From Alistipes sp. (GTDB lineage Bacteria > Bacteroidota > Bacteroidia > Bacteroidales > Rikenellaceae), in the NCBI GenBank assembly GCA_020026375.1, contig JAHHQN010000014.1, forward strand, positions 1-49,553: a stretch of DNA of 49,553 nt. Reading direction: 5' to 3'. Within the stretch, counting starts at the first letter, position 1; every line of letters begins with the position of its first letter. Position numbers and translations under genes: made by a program. This document shows, one piece after another, positions 31,614-41,500 of the stretch. The notes below the pieces were generated by a model, which saw nothing but the letters and a program-made list of their open reading frames with translations, searched no databases and was not told where the DNA came from.

Positions 31614-33878
31614 ATGAAGAAGGAACGTTCGAAAATCAAGAGCAGCATTCTGCTGCGTGTCAGATTCATCTACTTCATGTTCATGGTGCTGGCCTCGGTC
31701 ATACTCCTGCGTCTGATTTGGATTCAGTTTCTGAGCCACGAGACCGACTACAACGCCCGACGGCTCTCCACGCGCATCTTCACCGAGGTGAAGGTGCCTG
31801 CCCAGCGCGGCTCGATACTCTCGCGCGACGGTGAGCCGCTGGCCATCTCCATCTTCCGCCATCAGGCCTATTTCGACTTTGCGGCCGAGGGTCTCGACTC
31901 GCTCAACCGTTTCCACGAGCAGAGCGACTCGCTGGCCAAGCTGCTCTCGTCGTTCTTCAAGGACAGGAGCGCGGCCGAATACCGCCGTTTCTTCCGCCGC
32001 GAACACGCGCGCCGCTACCGTCTGGTGCGTCCGCGCGACACGGTGGTGCTGCGCAGCGACGGGTGGTTCTCGCGCTGGCTCGACCGCATGCGCGGCGAGG
32101 AGTTCGTGCGCAAACGCATCTACGACACCCTGCGCGACCACACCCCCGTGCCGATTTTCCCGCGTGAGGTCGACTTTGCGGAGTGGGACGTGCTGCGCCG
32201 CTATCCGCTGCTCAACTGGAACATGGGCATGGTCTACAACCTGCGTCAGAGCGACAAGCGCATCTATCCGCAGGGCGGACTGGCGCGCCGCGTCATCGGC
32301 GATATGGCCGACACGGTGCGCGACAAGCGCGGCCACGGTATCGAGGAGAGCCACCGCCGCGAGCTGGCCGGCCGCGACGGCCGAATCATACGCCAGCGCA
32401 TAGCACGCGGCTCGACGGTGCGTCTGCCCGGCGGCCACAACATCGAGGCCCGGAACGGCTACGACATCGTCACCACCATCGACGTGGAGTTGCAGGACGT
32501 GGCCGACAAGGCACTGCGCCGACAGCTCGAACGCCACAACGCCAAGTGGGGTACCACCATCGTCATGGACACCCGCACGGGCGAGATTCTGGCCATGGCC
32601 AACCTCGGCCGTCAGGCCGACGGCACCATTGCCGAGACCGAGAACTACGCACTGGGACGCTCCATGGAGCCGGGTTCGACCTTCAAGCTGGCGTCGATGC
32701 TCCTGCTGCTCGACGATGCCGACATGTCGCCCGACACGGAGTACGATGCGGGCAACGGCGACCCCGTGAAGGTGGGTCCCGTGCGCGGGGTGAGGGACTC
32801 CCACCGCGGCGACAAGGTCATCGCCTTCGAGCGTGCGGTGGCCGCCTCGTCGAACGTCTACTTCGCGCGCGCCATCTGGGACCGCTACGGCATCACGGGG
32901 CGCAAGAAGGATTACAGCGACTTCCTGCGCGACAACCTGCGTCTGAGCGAGACCGTGGGTCTGGAGTACCTCGGCGAGCGCAAGCCCTACATCACCGACG
33001 ACTGGAAGGTCCCCGACCCGGGGGTCATGCTGGTGAAGATGTCGTACGGCTACCGTGTGAAGCTCGCGCCGATACAGATACTCACCTTCTACAACGCCAT
33101 CGCCAACAACGGACGCATGATTTCGCCCATACTCATCAAGGAGTACCGCCACGAGGGGCGTGTGGTCGAGGAGTTCGAGAGCCGTGTGCTGCGCGGCTCC
33201 ATCTGTTCGCGCAGCACGCTGCGCGAGGTGCGCCACGCCCTCGAGAAGGTCTGTACCGAAGGCACCGCGCGCCAGTTCTTCGGCGACACCACCCGTCTGA
33301 AGGTGGCCGCCAAGACCGGTACGGCACAGGTGACCAGCTATGCGCAGGGCGACCGCCACTATCTGGGTTCGATGGTGGCCTTCTTCCCGGCCGAGAATCC
33401 GCGCTACACGGTGCTGACCAGCATCGAGACGCGTTTCCAGCCCGGCAAGGCCTACTACGGTACGGGACTTGCGGGTCCGGTGGTCAAGCGCATGGTCGAC
33501 TACATCTTCAACCGCAGCCACGACTCCACCGAGACCCTCGAACGCGAGATGCTCCACTATCCCACCCACATCAAGGGCGGCGACATCTCGCAGGTGCGCG
33601 AGGTGGCCGATGCCTTTTCGCCGCGGGTCGACTACGACGAGCGCAAGGGCTGGGGAAGGGTGGCGGTGGACACCCTCTCGCGGGTGAAAATCAGGTCGCT
33701 GGACAACAACCGTACGGTCCCCGACGTTGTAGGCATGGGACTCAAGGACGCACTCTTCCTGCTGGAGAGCCGCGGTCTGAGGGTGCGCTTCTCGGGCAAG
33801 GGTACCGTCCGTCAACAGAATATTAAGGCCGGAACCGCCGTCAGGACGGGTTCGGTGATAGAGATAACACTTAGATAA
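31614..33878 (+). CDS. ftsI: Peptidoglycan D,D-transpeptidase FtsI (PBP3)
   Basis: 754 aa class B penicillin-binding protein that cross-links septal peptidoglycan. An N-terminal membrane segment (about residues 14-36, LRVRFIYFMFMVLASVILL) is followed by the pedestal dimerisation domain, starting at RGSILSRDGEPLA, and the transpeptidase domain. Its motifs are SxxK = S355TFK, SxN = S412SN and KTG = K567TGTAQ. A C-terminal PASTA domain (about 695-754; VPDVVGMGLKDALFLLESRGL) is present, as in many Bacteroidetes FtsI/Spo-type PBPs. I chose 31614 because it begins directly after the ftsL stop; an upstream in-frame ATG lies inside ftsL. Confidence 0.95.
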   Translation: MKKERSKIKSSILLRVRFIYFMFMVLASVILLRLIWIQFLSHETDYNARRLSTRIFTEVKVPAQRGSILSRDGEPLAISIFRHQAYFDFAAEGLDSLNRFHEQSDSLAKLLSSFFKDRSAAEYRRFFRREHARRYRLVRPRDTVVLRSDGWFSRWLDRMRGEEFVRKRIYDTLRDHTPVPIFPREVDFAEWDVLRRYPLLNWNMGMVYNLRQSDKRIYPQGGLARRVIGDMADTVRDKRGHGIEESHRRELAGRDGRIIRQRIARGSTVRLPGGHNIEARNGYDIVTTIDVELQDVADKALRRQLERHNAKWGTTIVMDTRTGEILAMANLGRQADGTIAETENYALGRSMEPGSTFKLASMLLLLDDADMSPDTEYDAGNGDPVKVGPVRGVRDSHRGDKVIAFERAVAASSNVYFARAIWDRYGITGRKKDYSDFLRDNLRLSETVGLEYLGERKPYITDDWKVPDPGVMLVKMSYGYRVKLAPIQILTFYNAIANNGRMISPILIKEYRHEGRVVEEFESRVLRGSICSRSTLREVRHALEKVCTEGTARQFFGDTTRLKVAAKTGTAQVTSYAQGDRHYLGSMVAFFPAENPRYTVLTSIETRFQPGKAYYGTGLAGPVVKRMVDYIFNRSHDSTETLEREMLHYPTHIKGGDISQVREVADAFSPRVDYDERKGWGRVAVDTLSRVKIRSLDNNRTVPDVVGMGLKDALFLLESRGLRVRFSGKGTVRQQNIKAGTAVRTGSVIEITLR

Positions 33879-33879
33879 G

Positions 33880-35340
33880 ATGAAAAAACTCGCATTACTC
33901 CTCGAAAAAAGCGGAGTGAAATCAGTAATCGGAGCTGCCGATGTGGAGATTGAGAATCTCACCTACGACTCCCGTACCGTCGGCCGAGGTTCGTGCTTCT
34001 TTGCCGTGAAGGGTACACAATGCGACGGACACCGTTTTGTGGCTTCGGCCATCGAGAAGGGTGCCGCAGCCGTGGTTTGCGAATATCTGCCCGACAATAT
34101 CGCCACCGAAGGGGTCACCTTCGTGGTGGTCGACGACACGTCGGCCTGCATGGCGCAGTTTGCGTCGGCCTTCTACGACGACCCCAGCCGCCGGCTGAAG
34201 CTGGTGGGCATCACCGGCACCAACGGAAAAACCACCACCGTGACCCTGCTCTACGACCTGGTGCGTGCGCTGGGTCACAAGGCCGGACTCATCTCCACGG
34301 TGGTCTACCGCATCGACGAGCGCACACTGCCCTCGACCCACACCACCCCCGATGTCATACGTCTCAACGCCATGATGCGCGAGATGGTCGACTGCGGCTG
34401 CGAATACTGCTTCATGGAGTGTTCGTCGCACGCCATCGTGCAGGAGCGCACCGCCGGACTCCATTTCGCCGGCGGCATCTTCTCCAACATCACCCATGAC
34501 CACCTCGACTACCACAAGACCTTTGCGAACTATATCCGCGCCAAGAAGATGTTCTTCGACGCCCTGCCGCGCGAGGCGTGGGCGCTCACGAACCTCGACG
34601 ACCGCAACGGCGGGGTGATGGTGCAGAACTGCCGCGCCGCGGTGCATACCTACTCGCTGCGCTCGATGGCCGACTTCCGCTGCCGCATCGTCGAGCAGCA
34701 CCCCGACGGCATGCTGCTGCGTATGGGCGGCGACGAGGTGTGGGTGCATCTGCTGGGACGTTTCAACGCCTATAACCTGCTGGCCGTGGGTGCGGCCGCC
34801 CTGCTGCTGGGCTTCGACCGCGGCGAGGTGCTGCGCGCGCTCAGCACGCTCCGTCCCGTGAGCGGACGTTTCGAGGTCATACGCGCCAACGACGGCACGG
34901 TGGCGGTGGTCGACTATGCCCACACCCCCGACGCGCTGGAGAAAATCCTCCAGAGCATCGGCGAGTTCCGCCGCGAGGGGCAGCAGCTCATCGTGGTGTG
35001 CGGCTGCGGCGGCGACCGCGACCGCACCAAGCGTCCCGAGATGGCGCAGATTGCCGTCAAATATGCCTCGACGGCCATCTTCACCTCCGACAATCCGCGC
35101 CACGAGTCGCCCGAGGCCATTCTCGACGACATGACCGCAGGACTCGATGCCGGCGTGCGCTACCTGCGCATCACCGACCGCGAGGAGGCCATACGCACCG
35201 CCAATCTGCTGGCTGCGCCGGGCGATATCCTGCTCATCGCCGGAAAGGGACACGAGGACTATCAGATTATCGGCGACGAGAAAATCCACTTCGACGACCG
35301 CGAGAAGGTGGCCGCGGTGTTTGCCCAAATGAGAAAATAA
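33880..35340 (+). CDS. murE: UDP-MurNAc-tripeptide synthetase (meso-DAP type)
   Basis: 486 aa Mur ligase that adds the third residue to UDP-MurNAc-L-Ala-D-Glu. The ATP-binding loop GITGTNGKTTTVTLL lies near residues 107-120. DNPR (404-407) in TSDNPRHESPEAIL is the motif that marks meso-diaminopimelate addition; lysine-type enzymes differ there. The central THDHLDYHKTFANY block and C-terminal LIAGKGHEDYQ are typical. It starts 1 bp after the ftsI stop, so translation is probably coupled. Confidence 0.97.
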   Translation: MKKLALLLEKSGVKSVIGAADVEIENLTYDSRTVGRGSCFFAVKGTQCDGHRFVASAIEKGAAAVVCEYLPDNIATEGVTFVVVDDTSACMAQFASAFYDDPSRRLKLVGITGTNGKTTTVTLLYDLVRALGHKAGLISTVVYRIDERTLPSTHTTPDVIRLNAMMREMVDCGCEYCFMECSSHAIVQERTAGLHFAGGIFSNITHDHLDYHKTFANYIRAKKMFFDALPREAWALTNLDDRNGGVMVQNCRAAVHTYSLRSMADFRCRIVEQHPDGMLLRMGGDEVWVHLLGRFNAYNLLAVGAAALLLGFDRGEVLRALSTLRPVSGRFEVIRANDGTVAVVDYAHTPDALEKILQSIGEFRREGQQLIVVCGCGGDRDRTKRPEMAQIAVKYASTAIFTSDNPRHESPEAILDDMTAGLDAGVRYLRITDREEAIRTANLLAAPGDILLIAGKGHEDYQIIGDEKIHFDDREKVAAVFAQMRK

Positions 35341-35362
35341 ATTCAATACATAACTTCAAAAG

Positions 35363-36607
35363 ATGTTCTATCACTTATTCAAGTATCTGGACGAGGCCTA
35401 CAACCTTCCCGGCTCGGGAATGTTCCAATACATATCGTTCCGTGCCGCAATGGCCATCATTCTCTCGCTGCTGATTGCCATCGTCTTCGGACGGCGCATC
35501 ATCGACTTCCTGCGCAGCCGTCAGATTGGCGAGGATATCCGCAACCTCGGCCTTCAGGGGCAGCTCGAGAAGAAAGGCACCCCCACGATGGGCGGTCTGA
35601 TTATCCTCATCGCCATTCTGGTGCCCACGCTGCTCTTCGCGCCGCTCGACAATGTCTACACCTGGCTCATGGTCATCTCGACCCTGTGGCTGGGCTTCAT
35701 CGGCGGTCTCGACGACTACATCAAGGTCTTCCGCCACAACAAGGAGGGTCTCAAGGGACGCTTCAAGATTGTGGGTCAGGTGGGTCTGGGCATCATCGTC
35801 GGTACCACCATGTGGCTCTCGCCCGACATTGCCATTCGCGAGAAAAGCTCGCAGCCCGTCACCACGGTGACCATCGAGCAGGACGGCACACAGGTCTACA
35901 ACGTGCAGCAGAAGGTGGTGCTGGGCTCCGAGCCGGTGAAGACCACCAAGACCACCATTCCCTTCATCAAGGACAACGAGTTCGACTACGGCTGGCTCAC
36001 GGGCGGCCACGAGACCCTCACCTGGCTGCTCTATGTGCTGGTGGCCATCTTCGTGGTGACGGCCGTCTCCAACGGCGCCAACCTCACCGACGGACTCGAC
36101 GGTCTGGTGACGGGTGTGTCGGTGCCGATTATCATCGTGCTGGGTGTGCTGGCCTATCTGTCGGGCCACATCGTCTATGCCGACTACCTCAATATCATGT
36201 ATATCCCCTCGAGCGGCGAGCTGGTGGTCTTCGCCGCGGCGATGGCCGGTGCGCTGGTGGGCTTCCTGTGGTACAACTCCTTCCCGGCGCAGATTTTCAT
36301 GGGCGACACCGGTTCGCTTTCGATCGGCGGCATCATCGCCGTCTTTGCCCTCTGTATCCGCAAGGAGCTGCTGCTGCCCCTCCTGTGCGGCATCTTCCTG
36401 GTGGAGAGCGGCTCGGTGATGATTCAGGTGGCCTACTTCAAGTACACCAAACGCAAATACGGTGAGGGTCGGCGCATCTTCCTCATGTCGCCCATTCACC
36501 ACCACTTCCAGAAGAAGGGAATCTTCGAGACCAAAATCGTCCTCCGCTTCTGGGTCATCTCGCTGCTGCTGGCGGCGATTACGATGATAACGCTCAAAAT
36601 CCGATAA
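35363..36607 (+). CDS. mraY: Phospho-N-acetylmuramoyl-pentapeptide-transferase
   Basis: 414 aa polytopic inner-membrane enzyme that transfers phospho-MurNAc-pentapeptide to undecaprenyl phosphate, forming lipid I. Conserved blocks include TPTMGGLIIL, GGLDDYIKVFRHNKEGLKG with the DD Mg-binding motif, NGANLTDGLDGL, FMGDTGSLSIGG and MSPIHHHFQKKG. The protein is longer than the E. coli enzyme (about 360 aa) because of an extracytoplasmic insertion (about residues 155-220) seen in Bacteroidetes MraY. It lies 22 bp after murE. Confidence 0.96.
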   Translation: MFYHLFKYLDEAYNLPGSGMFQYISFRAAMAIILSLLIAIVFGRRIIDFLRSRQIGEDIRNLGLQGQLEKKGTPTMGGLIILIAILVPTLLFAPLDNVYTWLMVISTLWLGFIGGLDDYIKVFRHNKEGLKGRFKIVGQVGLGIIVGTTMWLSPDIAIREKSSQPVTTVTIEQDGTQVYNVQQKVVLGSEPVKTTKTTIPFIKDNEFDYGWLTGGHETLTWLLYVLVAIFVVTAVSNGANLTDGLDGLVTGVSVPIIIVLGVLAYLSGHIVYADYLNIMYIPSSGELVVFAAAMAGALVGFLWYNSFPAQIFMGDTGSLSIGGIIAVFALCIRKELLLPLLCGIFLVESGSVMIQVAYFKYTKRKYGEGRRIFLMSPIHHHFQKKGIFETKIVLRFWVISLLLAAITMITLKIR

Positions 36608-36612
36608 CAAAA

Positions 36613-37962
36613 ATGAAAAAAATCGTTGTTCTGGGTGGCGGTATCAGCGGCTACGGCTCCGCCATACTCGCCAAGAAAAAGGGTTTCGATGTCTTTCTGT
36701 CCGACATGGGTAAGATTGCCGACCGTTACAAGTCGCGTCTCGATGAGTGGGAGGTCCCCTATGAGGAGGGCCACCACACCGAGGAGCGTATCCTGGCGGC
36801 CGACGAGGTGGTCAAGTCGCCCGGCATACCCGAAAAGGCACCTATCGTGAAGAAAATCAGAGAGCGGGGTATTCCCGTCATCTCGGAGATGGAGCTGGCG
36901 TTCCGCTATCTGGACAAGGCGCGCACCGTCTGCATCACCGGCTCCAACGGCAAGACCACGACCACGTCGATTATCTACCGCATCATGAAGGACGCGGGCA
37001 TGAACGTGGCTCTGGGCGGCAACATCGGCGAGAGCTTCGCCTACTCGGTGGCCACGGGCGACTACGACTGGTATGTGCTGGAGCTGAGTTCGTTTCAGTT
37101 GGACGGCATGTATAAGTTCCGCGCCAACATCGCCGTGCTGATGAACATCACGCCCGACCATCTCGACCGCTACGACTACTGTTTCCAAAACTATGTCGAC
37201 TCGAAGATGCGCATCACGCAGAACCAGAAGTCCAACGACATGTTCATCTATTCGGGCGACGACGAGGTCATCGCCCGCGAGATTCCGCGCTACGACCTGC
37301 GTTCGCGCCAGCTGCCCTTCGCCGCCAAAACGGCCATAGCGGCTTCGGCGGGCGACGCCTTCCTCTGCGACGGCGAATTCACGGCTTCGGTCGGCGGTCG
37401 GTCGGTCACCATCGACATGTCGCGCATGCAGATTCACGGCCTCCACAACGCCTACAACGCCATGGCGGCTGCGCTGGTCACCCTCTCGGCAGGTGTCGAC
37501 CCCCGAGAGGTGGAGCGTTCGCTCTATGCCTTTGCCCCCGTGGAGCACCGTCTCGAACCCGTGGTGGAGCGCGACGGCGTGCTGTGGATCAACGACTCGA
37601 AGGCCACCAACGTCGATTCGGTGTGGTATGCCCTCGAGAGCATGACCCGTCCGCTGGTGTGGATTGCCGGCGGCACCGACAAGGGCAACGACTACACTCC
37701 CCTCAAGGAGTTCGCCCGTCGGAAGGTGCACACGCTGGTGTGCATGGGACTCGACAACGCCAAGCTCCTGCGCGAGTTTGAGGGCGTGGTTCCCGAGGTG
37801 GTGGCCTTCGACAACTTCGAGGAGGCGATGCGTGCGGCCAAGGCGTCGGCCAAGCAGGGTGACGTGGTGCTGTTGTCGCCGGCGTGCGCCAGCTTCGACC
37901 TGTTCACCTGCTACGAAAACCGCGGCGAACGCTTCAAGGAGTGGGTGAAGCAGAACGCCTGA
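36613..37962 (+). CDS. murD: UDP-MurNAc-L-alanine:D-glutamate ligase
   Basis: 449 aa Mur ligase adding D-glutamate to UDP-MurNAc-L-Ala in the cytoplasm. An N-terminal Rossmann UDP-binding domain (VVLGGGISGYGSAILAKKKG) precedes the central ATPase with ITGSNGKTTTTSIIY (about 110-124) and a C-terminal domain (SKATNVDSVWYALES, then LLSPACASFDLF). It lies 5 bp after mraY; all key motifs are present. Confidence 0.96.
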   Translation: MKKIVVLGGGISGYGSAILAKKKGFDVFLSDMGKIADRYKSRLDEWEVPYEEGHHTEERILAADEVVKSPGIPEKAPIVKKIRERGIPVISEMELAFRYLDKARTVCITGSNGKTTTTSIIYRIMKDAGMNVALGGNIGESFAYSVATGDYDWYVLELSSFQLDGMYKFRANIAVLMNITPDHLDRYDYCFQNYVDSKMRITQNQKSNDMFIYSGDDEVIAREIPRYDLRSRQLPFAAKTAIAASAGDAFLCDGEFTASVGGRSVTIDMSRMQIHGLHNAYNAMAAALVTLSAGVDPREVERSLYAFAPVEHRLEPVVERDGVLWINDSKATNVDSVWYALESMTRPLVWIAGGTDKGNDYTPLKEFARRKVHTLVCMGLDNAKLLREFEGVVPEVVAFDNFEEAMRAAKASAKQGDVVLLSPACASFDLFTCYENRGERFKEWVKQNA

Positions 37963-38003
37963 CAGATTGACAACATTCCGCTAATTTTTTAAATTCAGAG
38001 CCT

Positions 38004-39422
38004 ATGGAGGCGTGGGAGGAGAACGATTATACCCCCGATTTCGAGAAACGAAGGGCCGAGTCGGCCGCTGCCGACCGCCGCGAGGAAGCGCAGCAGCCGA
38101 CCCCCGATGACCTGACGGCCGACGAAGCCGCCAACGCATCAGCCGCCAACGCAACGGCCGGTGCGGCTGACGCGTCGGCCGCGGCAACGGAAGAGGAACG
38201 GCCGCGGCGCAAGATATTCGCCGGCGACAGGGTGTTGTGGATTATCATCGCCACACTGGCCATCATCTCGGTGCTGGTGGTCTACTCCTCCACCGCCAAG
38301 ATGGCCTACGGTTCGAACGTGCGCACCACCACGGAGTTCCTCCGCCAGCAGATTTTCCTGCTGGTGATGAGCTTCGGCGTGCTGCTCCTGGCGCTCAACA
38401 TCAACAGCCGCGTCTACAACCGCTACGCCGGCATCTTCTTCTACGCCTCGCTGGCCCTCACGCTGGCCACCCACTTTGTGGGTGTGTCGACCAACAGTGC
38501 CGCGCGCTGGGTCTCCATCATGGGTTTCCAGTTCCAGCCGTCGGAGATGCTGAAGGTGGCCACCGTGATTTTCATGGCACGGCAGCTCTCGTGCCGCCAG
38601 TCGAAAATCAACAAGCTGAAGATAGTCCCCACGCTCAAAATCTGGCGCTGGTCGGAACCGCGCAACCGCCGGACGTGGGAGGAGGGAACCAAACCCGTGC
38701 TGCTGCCCGTGGTGACGGCCGCCGCGTTCATCTTTCCGTCCCACACCTCGTCGGCGCTGCTGGTGCTGATTGTGGCGTGGGTGATGATGCTCATCGCGCG
38801 CGTGAAGCTCTCCGAGCTGCTCAAGCTGGTGGGACTGGCCGCACTGGGCGGACTGATGCTCTACACCCTCAATCTGGGACGAAGCGAGACGGCCGAGGGT
38901 CGTGTGGCCACCTGGATCAACCTGTGGACCACCTCCCAGACCGAGAAACCCATTCAGCACCTCTCCGACACCGAACGCTCGATGATTGCCATTCACAACG
39001 GCGGCATTCTGGGTGAGGGCGCCGGACAGAGTACCATTCGCGCCGAAATGACCCACCCCGAGAGCGACTACGCCTTCGCCTTCTTCGTCGAGGAGTACGG
39101 ACTGGTGTTCGCCACGGTGCTGATGGTGCTCTACCTGTGGATATTCTTCCGTGCGAGGGAGATTTTCGAGGAGTGCGGCACGGCCTTCCCGGGGCTGCTG
39201 GTGCTGGGTCTGGCGGTGATGATTACCATTCAGGCGCTGCTCCACATCATGGTGACGGTCAACATCTCGCCCGAGACGGGACAGCCCCTGCCCATCATCT
39301 CGCGCGGCGGCTCGTCGATGGTCTTCACCGCGCTGGCGCTGGGCATCATTCTCAGCGTGAGCCGCCAGAACTCCGAGGGGTCGCACGACAAACCCAAGGG
39401 CGAGAGCATCTACGGCAGGTAG
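38004..39422 (+). CDS. ftsW: Peptidoglycan glycosyltransferase FtsW
   Basis: 472 aa SEDS-family polymerase with about ten predicted membrane segments; it works with FtsI at the septum. The N-terminal ~70 residues are an acidic, alanine-rich cytoplasmic tail (NASAANATAGAADASAAATE), unlike the short tail of most FtsW proteins. The first membrane segment is VLWIIIATLAIISVLVVYSS. Typical SEDS blocks follow: GFQFQPSEMLKVATVIFMA, the NGGILGEGAGQ loop, PESDYAFAFFVEEYGL, and PIISRGGSSMVFTALALG. It lies 41 bp after murD. In the usual gene order murG would come next; here hslR follows instead. Confidence 0.95.
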   Translation: MEAWEENDYTPDFEKRRAESAAADRREEAQQPTPDDLTADEAANASAANATAGAADASAAATEEERPRRKIFAGDRVLWIIIATLAIISVLVVYSSTAKMAYGSNVRTTTEFLRQQIFLLVMSFGVLLLALNINSRVYNRYAGIFFYASLALTLATHFVGVSTNSAARWVSIMGFQFQPSEMLKVATVIFMARQLSCRQSKINKLKIVPTLKIWRWSEPRNRRTWEEGTKPVLLPVVTAAAFIFPSHTSSALLVLIVAWVMMLIARVKLSELLKLVGLAALGGLMLYTLNLGRSETAEGRVATWINLWTTSQTEKPIQHLSDTERSMIAIHNGGILGEGAGQSTIRAEMTHPESDYAFAFFVEEYGLVFATVLMVLYLWIFFRAREIFEECGTAFPGLLVLGLAVMITIQALLHIMVTVNISPETGQPLPIISRGGSSMVFTALALGIILSVSRQNSEGSHDKPKGESIYGR

Positions 39423-39470
39423 ACGGCCGCAAAAGTGACGATTAATCAACGCAAAAATCATTTATATCCG

Positions 39471-39869
39471 ATGGAAGACATACGATTGGACAAATATCTG
39501 TGGGCGGTGCGCATCTTCAAGACCCGAAGCGATGCGGCCGACGCCATACGCAACAACAAGGTGACGGTCAACGATGCCTATGCCAAGCCCTCGCGCGAGG
39601 TGAAAATCGGCGACCGCATAGCGGTGCGCAAGATGCAGGTGACCTACTCCTACAAGGTGGTCGACCTGGTGTCAAGCCGCCAGCCGGCCAAGAACGTACC
39701 GCAGTTCTGTCTCAACATCACGCCGCAGGAGGAGCTGGACAAGCTCAACGTGCCGCGCGAGACCATCTTCGTGATGCGCGACCGCGGTACGGGACGCCCC
39801 ACCAAGAAGGAGCGGCGCGAACTCGACTCGCTGATGGACAACATCTGCTACGAGGAGGAGGATTTCTAA
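39471..39869 (+). CDS. hslR: RNA-binding S4 domain protein, Hsp15-like
   Basis: 132 aa. The N-terminal S4 domain (RLDKYLWAVRIFKTRSDAAD, KVTVNDAYAKPSREVKIGD) and the C-terminal GRPTKKERRELDSLMD tail match HslR/Hsp15 along its length. Hsp15 rescues 50S subunits carrying stalled peptidyl-tRNA. I prefer the ATG at 39471 over an upstream in-frame start at 39435 because the family begins here. It lies 48 bp after ftsW and ends the cluster at a strong terminator. It stands where murG is expected. Confidence 0.85.
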   Translation: MEDIRLDKYLWAVRIFKTRSDAADAIRNNKVTVNDAYAKPSREVKIGDRIAVRKMQVTYSYKVVDLVSSRQPAKNVPQFCLNITPQEELDKLNVPRETIFVMRDRGTGRPTKKERRELDSLMDNICYEEEDF

Positions 39870-39900
39870 CCCCTCGGTGAAGACCCTCCGCCCCGAAAAG

Positions 39901-39952
39901 GCGGACGCGACGGAATGTCACCCCGACATGGCCGCCGCGTCCGCTTTTTTTT
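39901..39952 (+). terminator. terminator after hslR
   Basis: GCGGACGCG (39901-39909) pairs with CGCGTCCGC (39936-39944), followed by eight T residues. The remaining gap to 40180 is G-rich and holds nothing else I recognise. Confidence 0.9.
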
Positions 39953-40180
39953 GTGCGTGGCGGTGCCGCCCGAGAGGGCGAGCGGTGGTGGAAGAGGTGC
40001 GGAGTATGGCGGCAGAAGTGGGGACGGAGAGGGTGCGCCGAGCGGCGGAGAGGGTGTGTGCGGCGGTGACGCATTGCGGCGCAATGATGCCGCTGACGGA
40101 CATTCGGCCGCGGGGGAGGGGGTGCGGGAACAGATTTTGAGGAGGGAAACGTGTAGCAAACAACTTAAAACACTTACGCT

Positions 40181-40837
40181 ATGACCTTCAAGAGACTATT
40201 CACTTTGGCGGCCGCGCTCCTTGCTGTGATGCTGGTCGCGTGTGAGAAGGAGCCGTCGACATCGGGACTCTACAACGACTATCTGGTCTACACCGACTAC
40301 GACTCCTCGCAGGATTTCAGCCGCTTCACCACCTTCTTCATTCCCGACAGCATTCTGGTCATCGGCAGCCGCGACAAGGCCGAATACTGGAACGATGAAC
40401 ACTCGCGCGAGATTGTGGCCGAGGTGGCCGCACAGCTCACCCAAAGGGGCTACACCGCCACCACCGACAAGTCGGCGGCCGATGTGGGTATGCAGTTGAG
40501 CTACGTTCGGCGGGTGACCTACTTCGCCGGCTGCAACCTTCCCTACTGGTGGTGGGAATATCCTTTCTACTGGGTGCCGGGCTACTGGGGCGACTGGTTC
40601 GGGTGGTACTACCCCTATGAGGTCAACTACGGCTATGCGGCCGGCTCGCTGCTGGTCGAGATGCTCGACCTCGAGACTCCGTCGCCCAAGAGCGACGAGC
40701 CGCGTCTGACGGTGGTGTGGGACTGCTTCATCGGCGGTCTGCTCTCCGATTCGGAGCGACTCGACACCCGACGCGCACTCGAAGGCATCGGGCAGGCTTT
40801 CGAACAGTCACCCTATCTTTCCAAATCGTCAAAATAA
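40181..40837 (+). CDS. DUF4136-like lipoprotein
   Basis: 218 aa. A lipoprotein signal peptide ends in LVAC, giving lipid-modified C21. The mature part fits the DUF4136 fold: VYTDYDSSQDFSRFTTFFIPDS, then EIVAEVAAQLTQRGYTATTD, a low-complexity aromatic stretch (WWWEYPFYWVPGYWGDWFGW), and a final strand LTVVWDCFIGGLL. Probably attached to the outer membrane; function unknown. It lies 10 bp upstream of an outer-membrane protein gene, so the two are probably made together. Confidence 0.85.
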   Translation: MTFKRLFTLAAALLAVMLVACEKEPSTSGLYNDYLVYTDYDSSQDFSRFTTFFIPDSILVIGSRDKAEYWNDEHSREIVAEVAAQLTQRGYTATTDKSAADVGMQLSYVRRVTYFAGCNLPYWWWEYPFYWVPGYWGDWFGWYYPYEVNYGYAAGSLLVEMLDLETPSPKSDEPRLTVVWDCFIGGLLSDSERLDTRRALEGIGQAFEQSPYLSKSSK

Positions 40838-40847
40838 TACTTTCGCC

Positions 40848-41474
40848 ATGAAAACAATCCGATACTTCGCCGCCGCAGTGCTGGGTGCCGTGATGCTCTT
40901 CGCGGCCGACGAATCGAAGGCACAGCTCTTCCCCGATTCTTTCGTCAATATCGACTGGCAGGTCAACGTGCCGCTCTCGACCTCGTTTGCCGACCCGGCC
41001 TCGGGCTGGGGCATGAATTTCGAGGGTGGCTACTTCCTCACCCCTCATGTGTCGCTGGGCGGCTTCATCGCCTTCCACACCAATCTCGAATCGGTGCCGC
41101 GCCAGACCCTCTCGCTGCCCGGCGGCGGTGCGATGACCACCTCGCAGGACCACAGTGTCTTCCAGCTGCCCTTCGGTGTGGCCGGCCGCTACACTTGGCT
41201 CAAGGAGTCGACCTTCCAACCCTATGTGTCGATGAAGATGGGTCCCCAGTTCGCACGCATCTCGTCGTACTACTACCTTTTCAAGGAGTACGACAACACC
41301 TGGGGCTTCTACCTCTCGCCCGAGGTGGGCTGCACCATCTTCCCCTGCCCCGAGAACAGGGTGGGTATCCACCTCTCGCTCTATTACAGCTACGCCACCA
41401 ATTCGGGCGGTGTGCTGACCTACAAGGTCGATGCGTTCAACAACTTCGGCATGCGTGTGGGTATTTCGTTCTGA
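40848..41474 (+). CDS. Outer-membrane beta-barrel protein
   Basis: 208 aa. A signal peptide (MKTIRYFAAAVLGAVMLFAA, cleavage near A25) is followed by amphipathic strands typical of a small OMP beta-barrel (GMNFEGGYFLTPHVSLGGFI, FQLPFGVAGRYTWL, and the C-terminal NNFGMRVGISF ending in phenylalanine). Function unknown; it might be a structural or adhesion barrel. Co-transcribed with the lipoprotein. The aromatic C-terminal residue fits BAM-dependent insertion. Confidence 0.85.
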   Translation: MKTIRYFAAAVLGAVMLFAADESKAQLFPDSFVNIDWQVNVPLSTSFADPASGWGMNFEGGYFLTPHVSLGGFIAFHTNLESVPRQTLSLPGGGAMTTSQDHSVFQLPFGVAGRYTWLKESTFQPYVSMKMGPQFARISSYYYLFKEYDNTWGFYLSPEVGCTIFPCPENRVGIHLSLYYSYATNSGGVLTYKVDAFNNFGMRVGISF

Positions 41475-41500
41475 AGACTGAGGATTACATATCGAAATAA

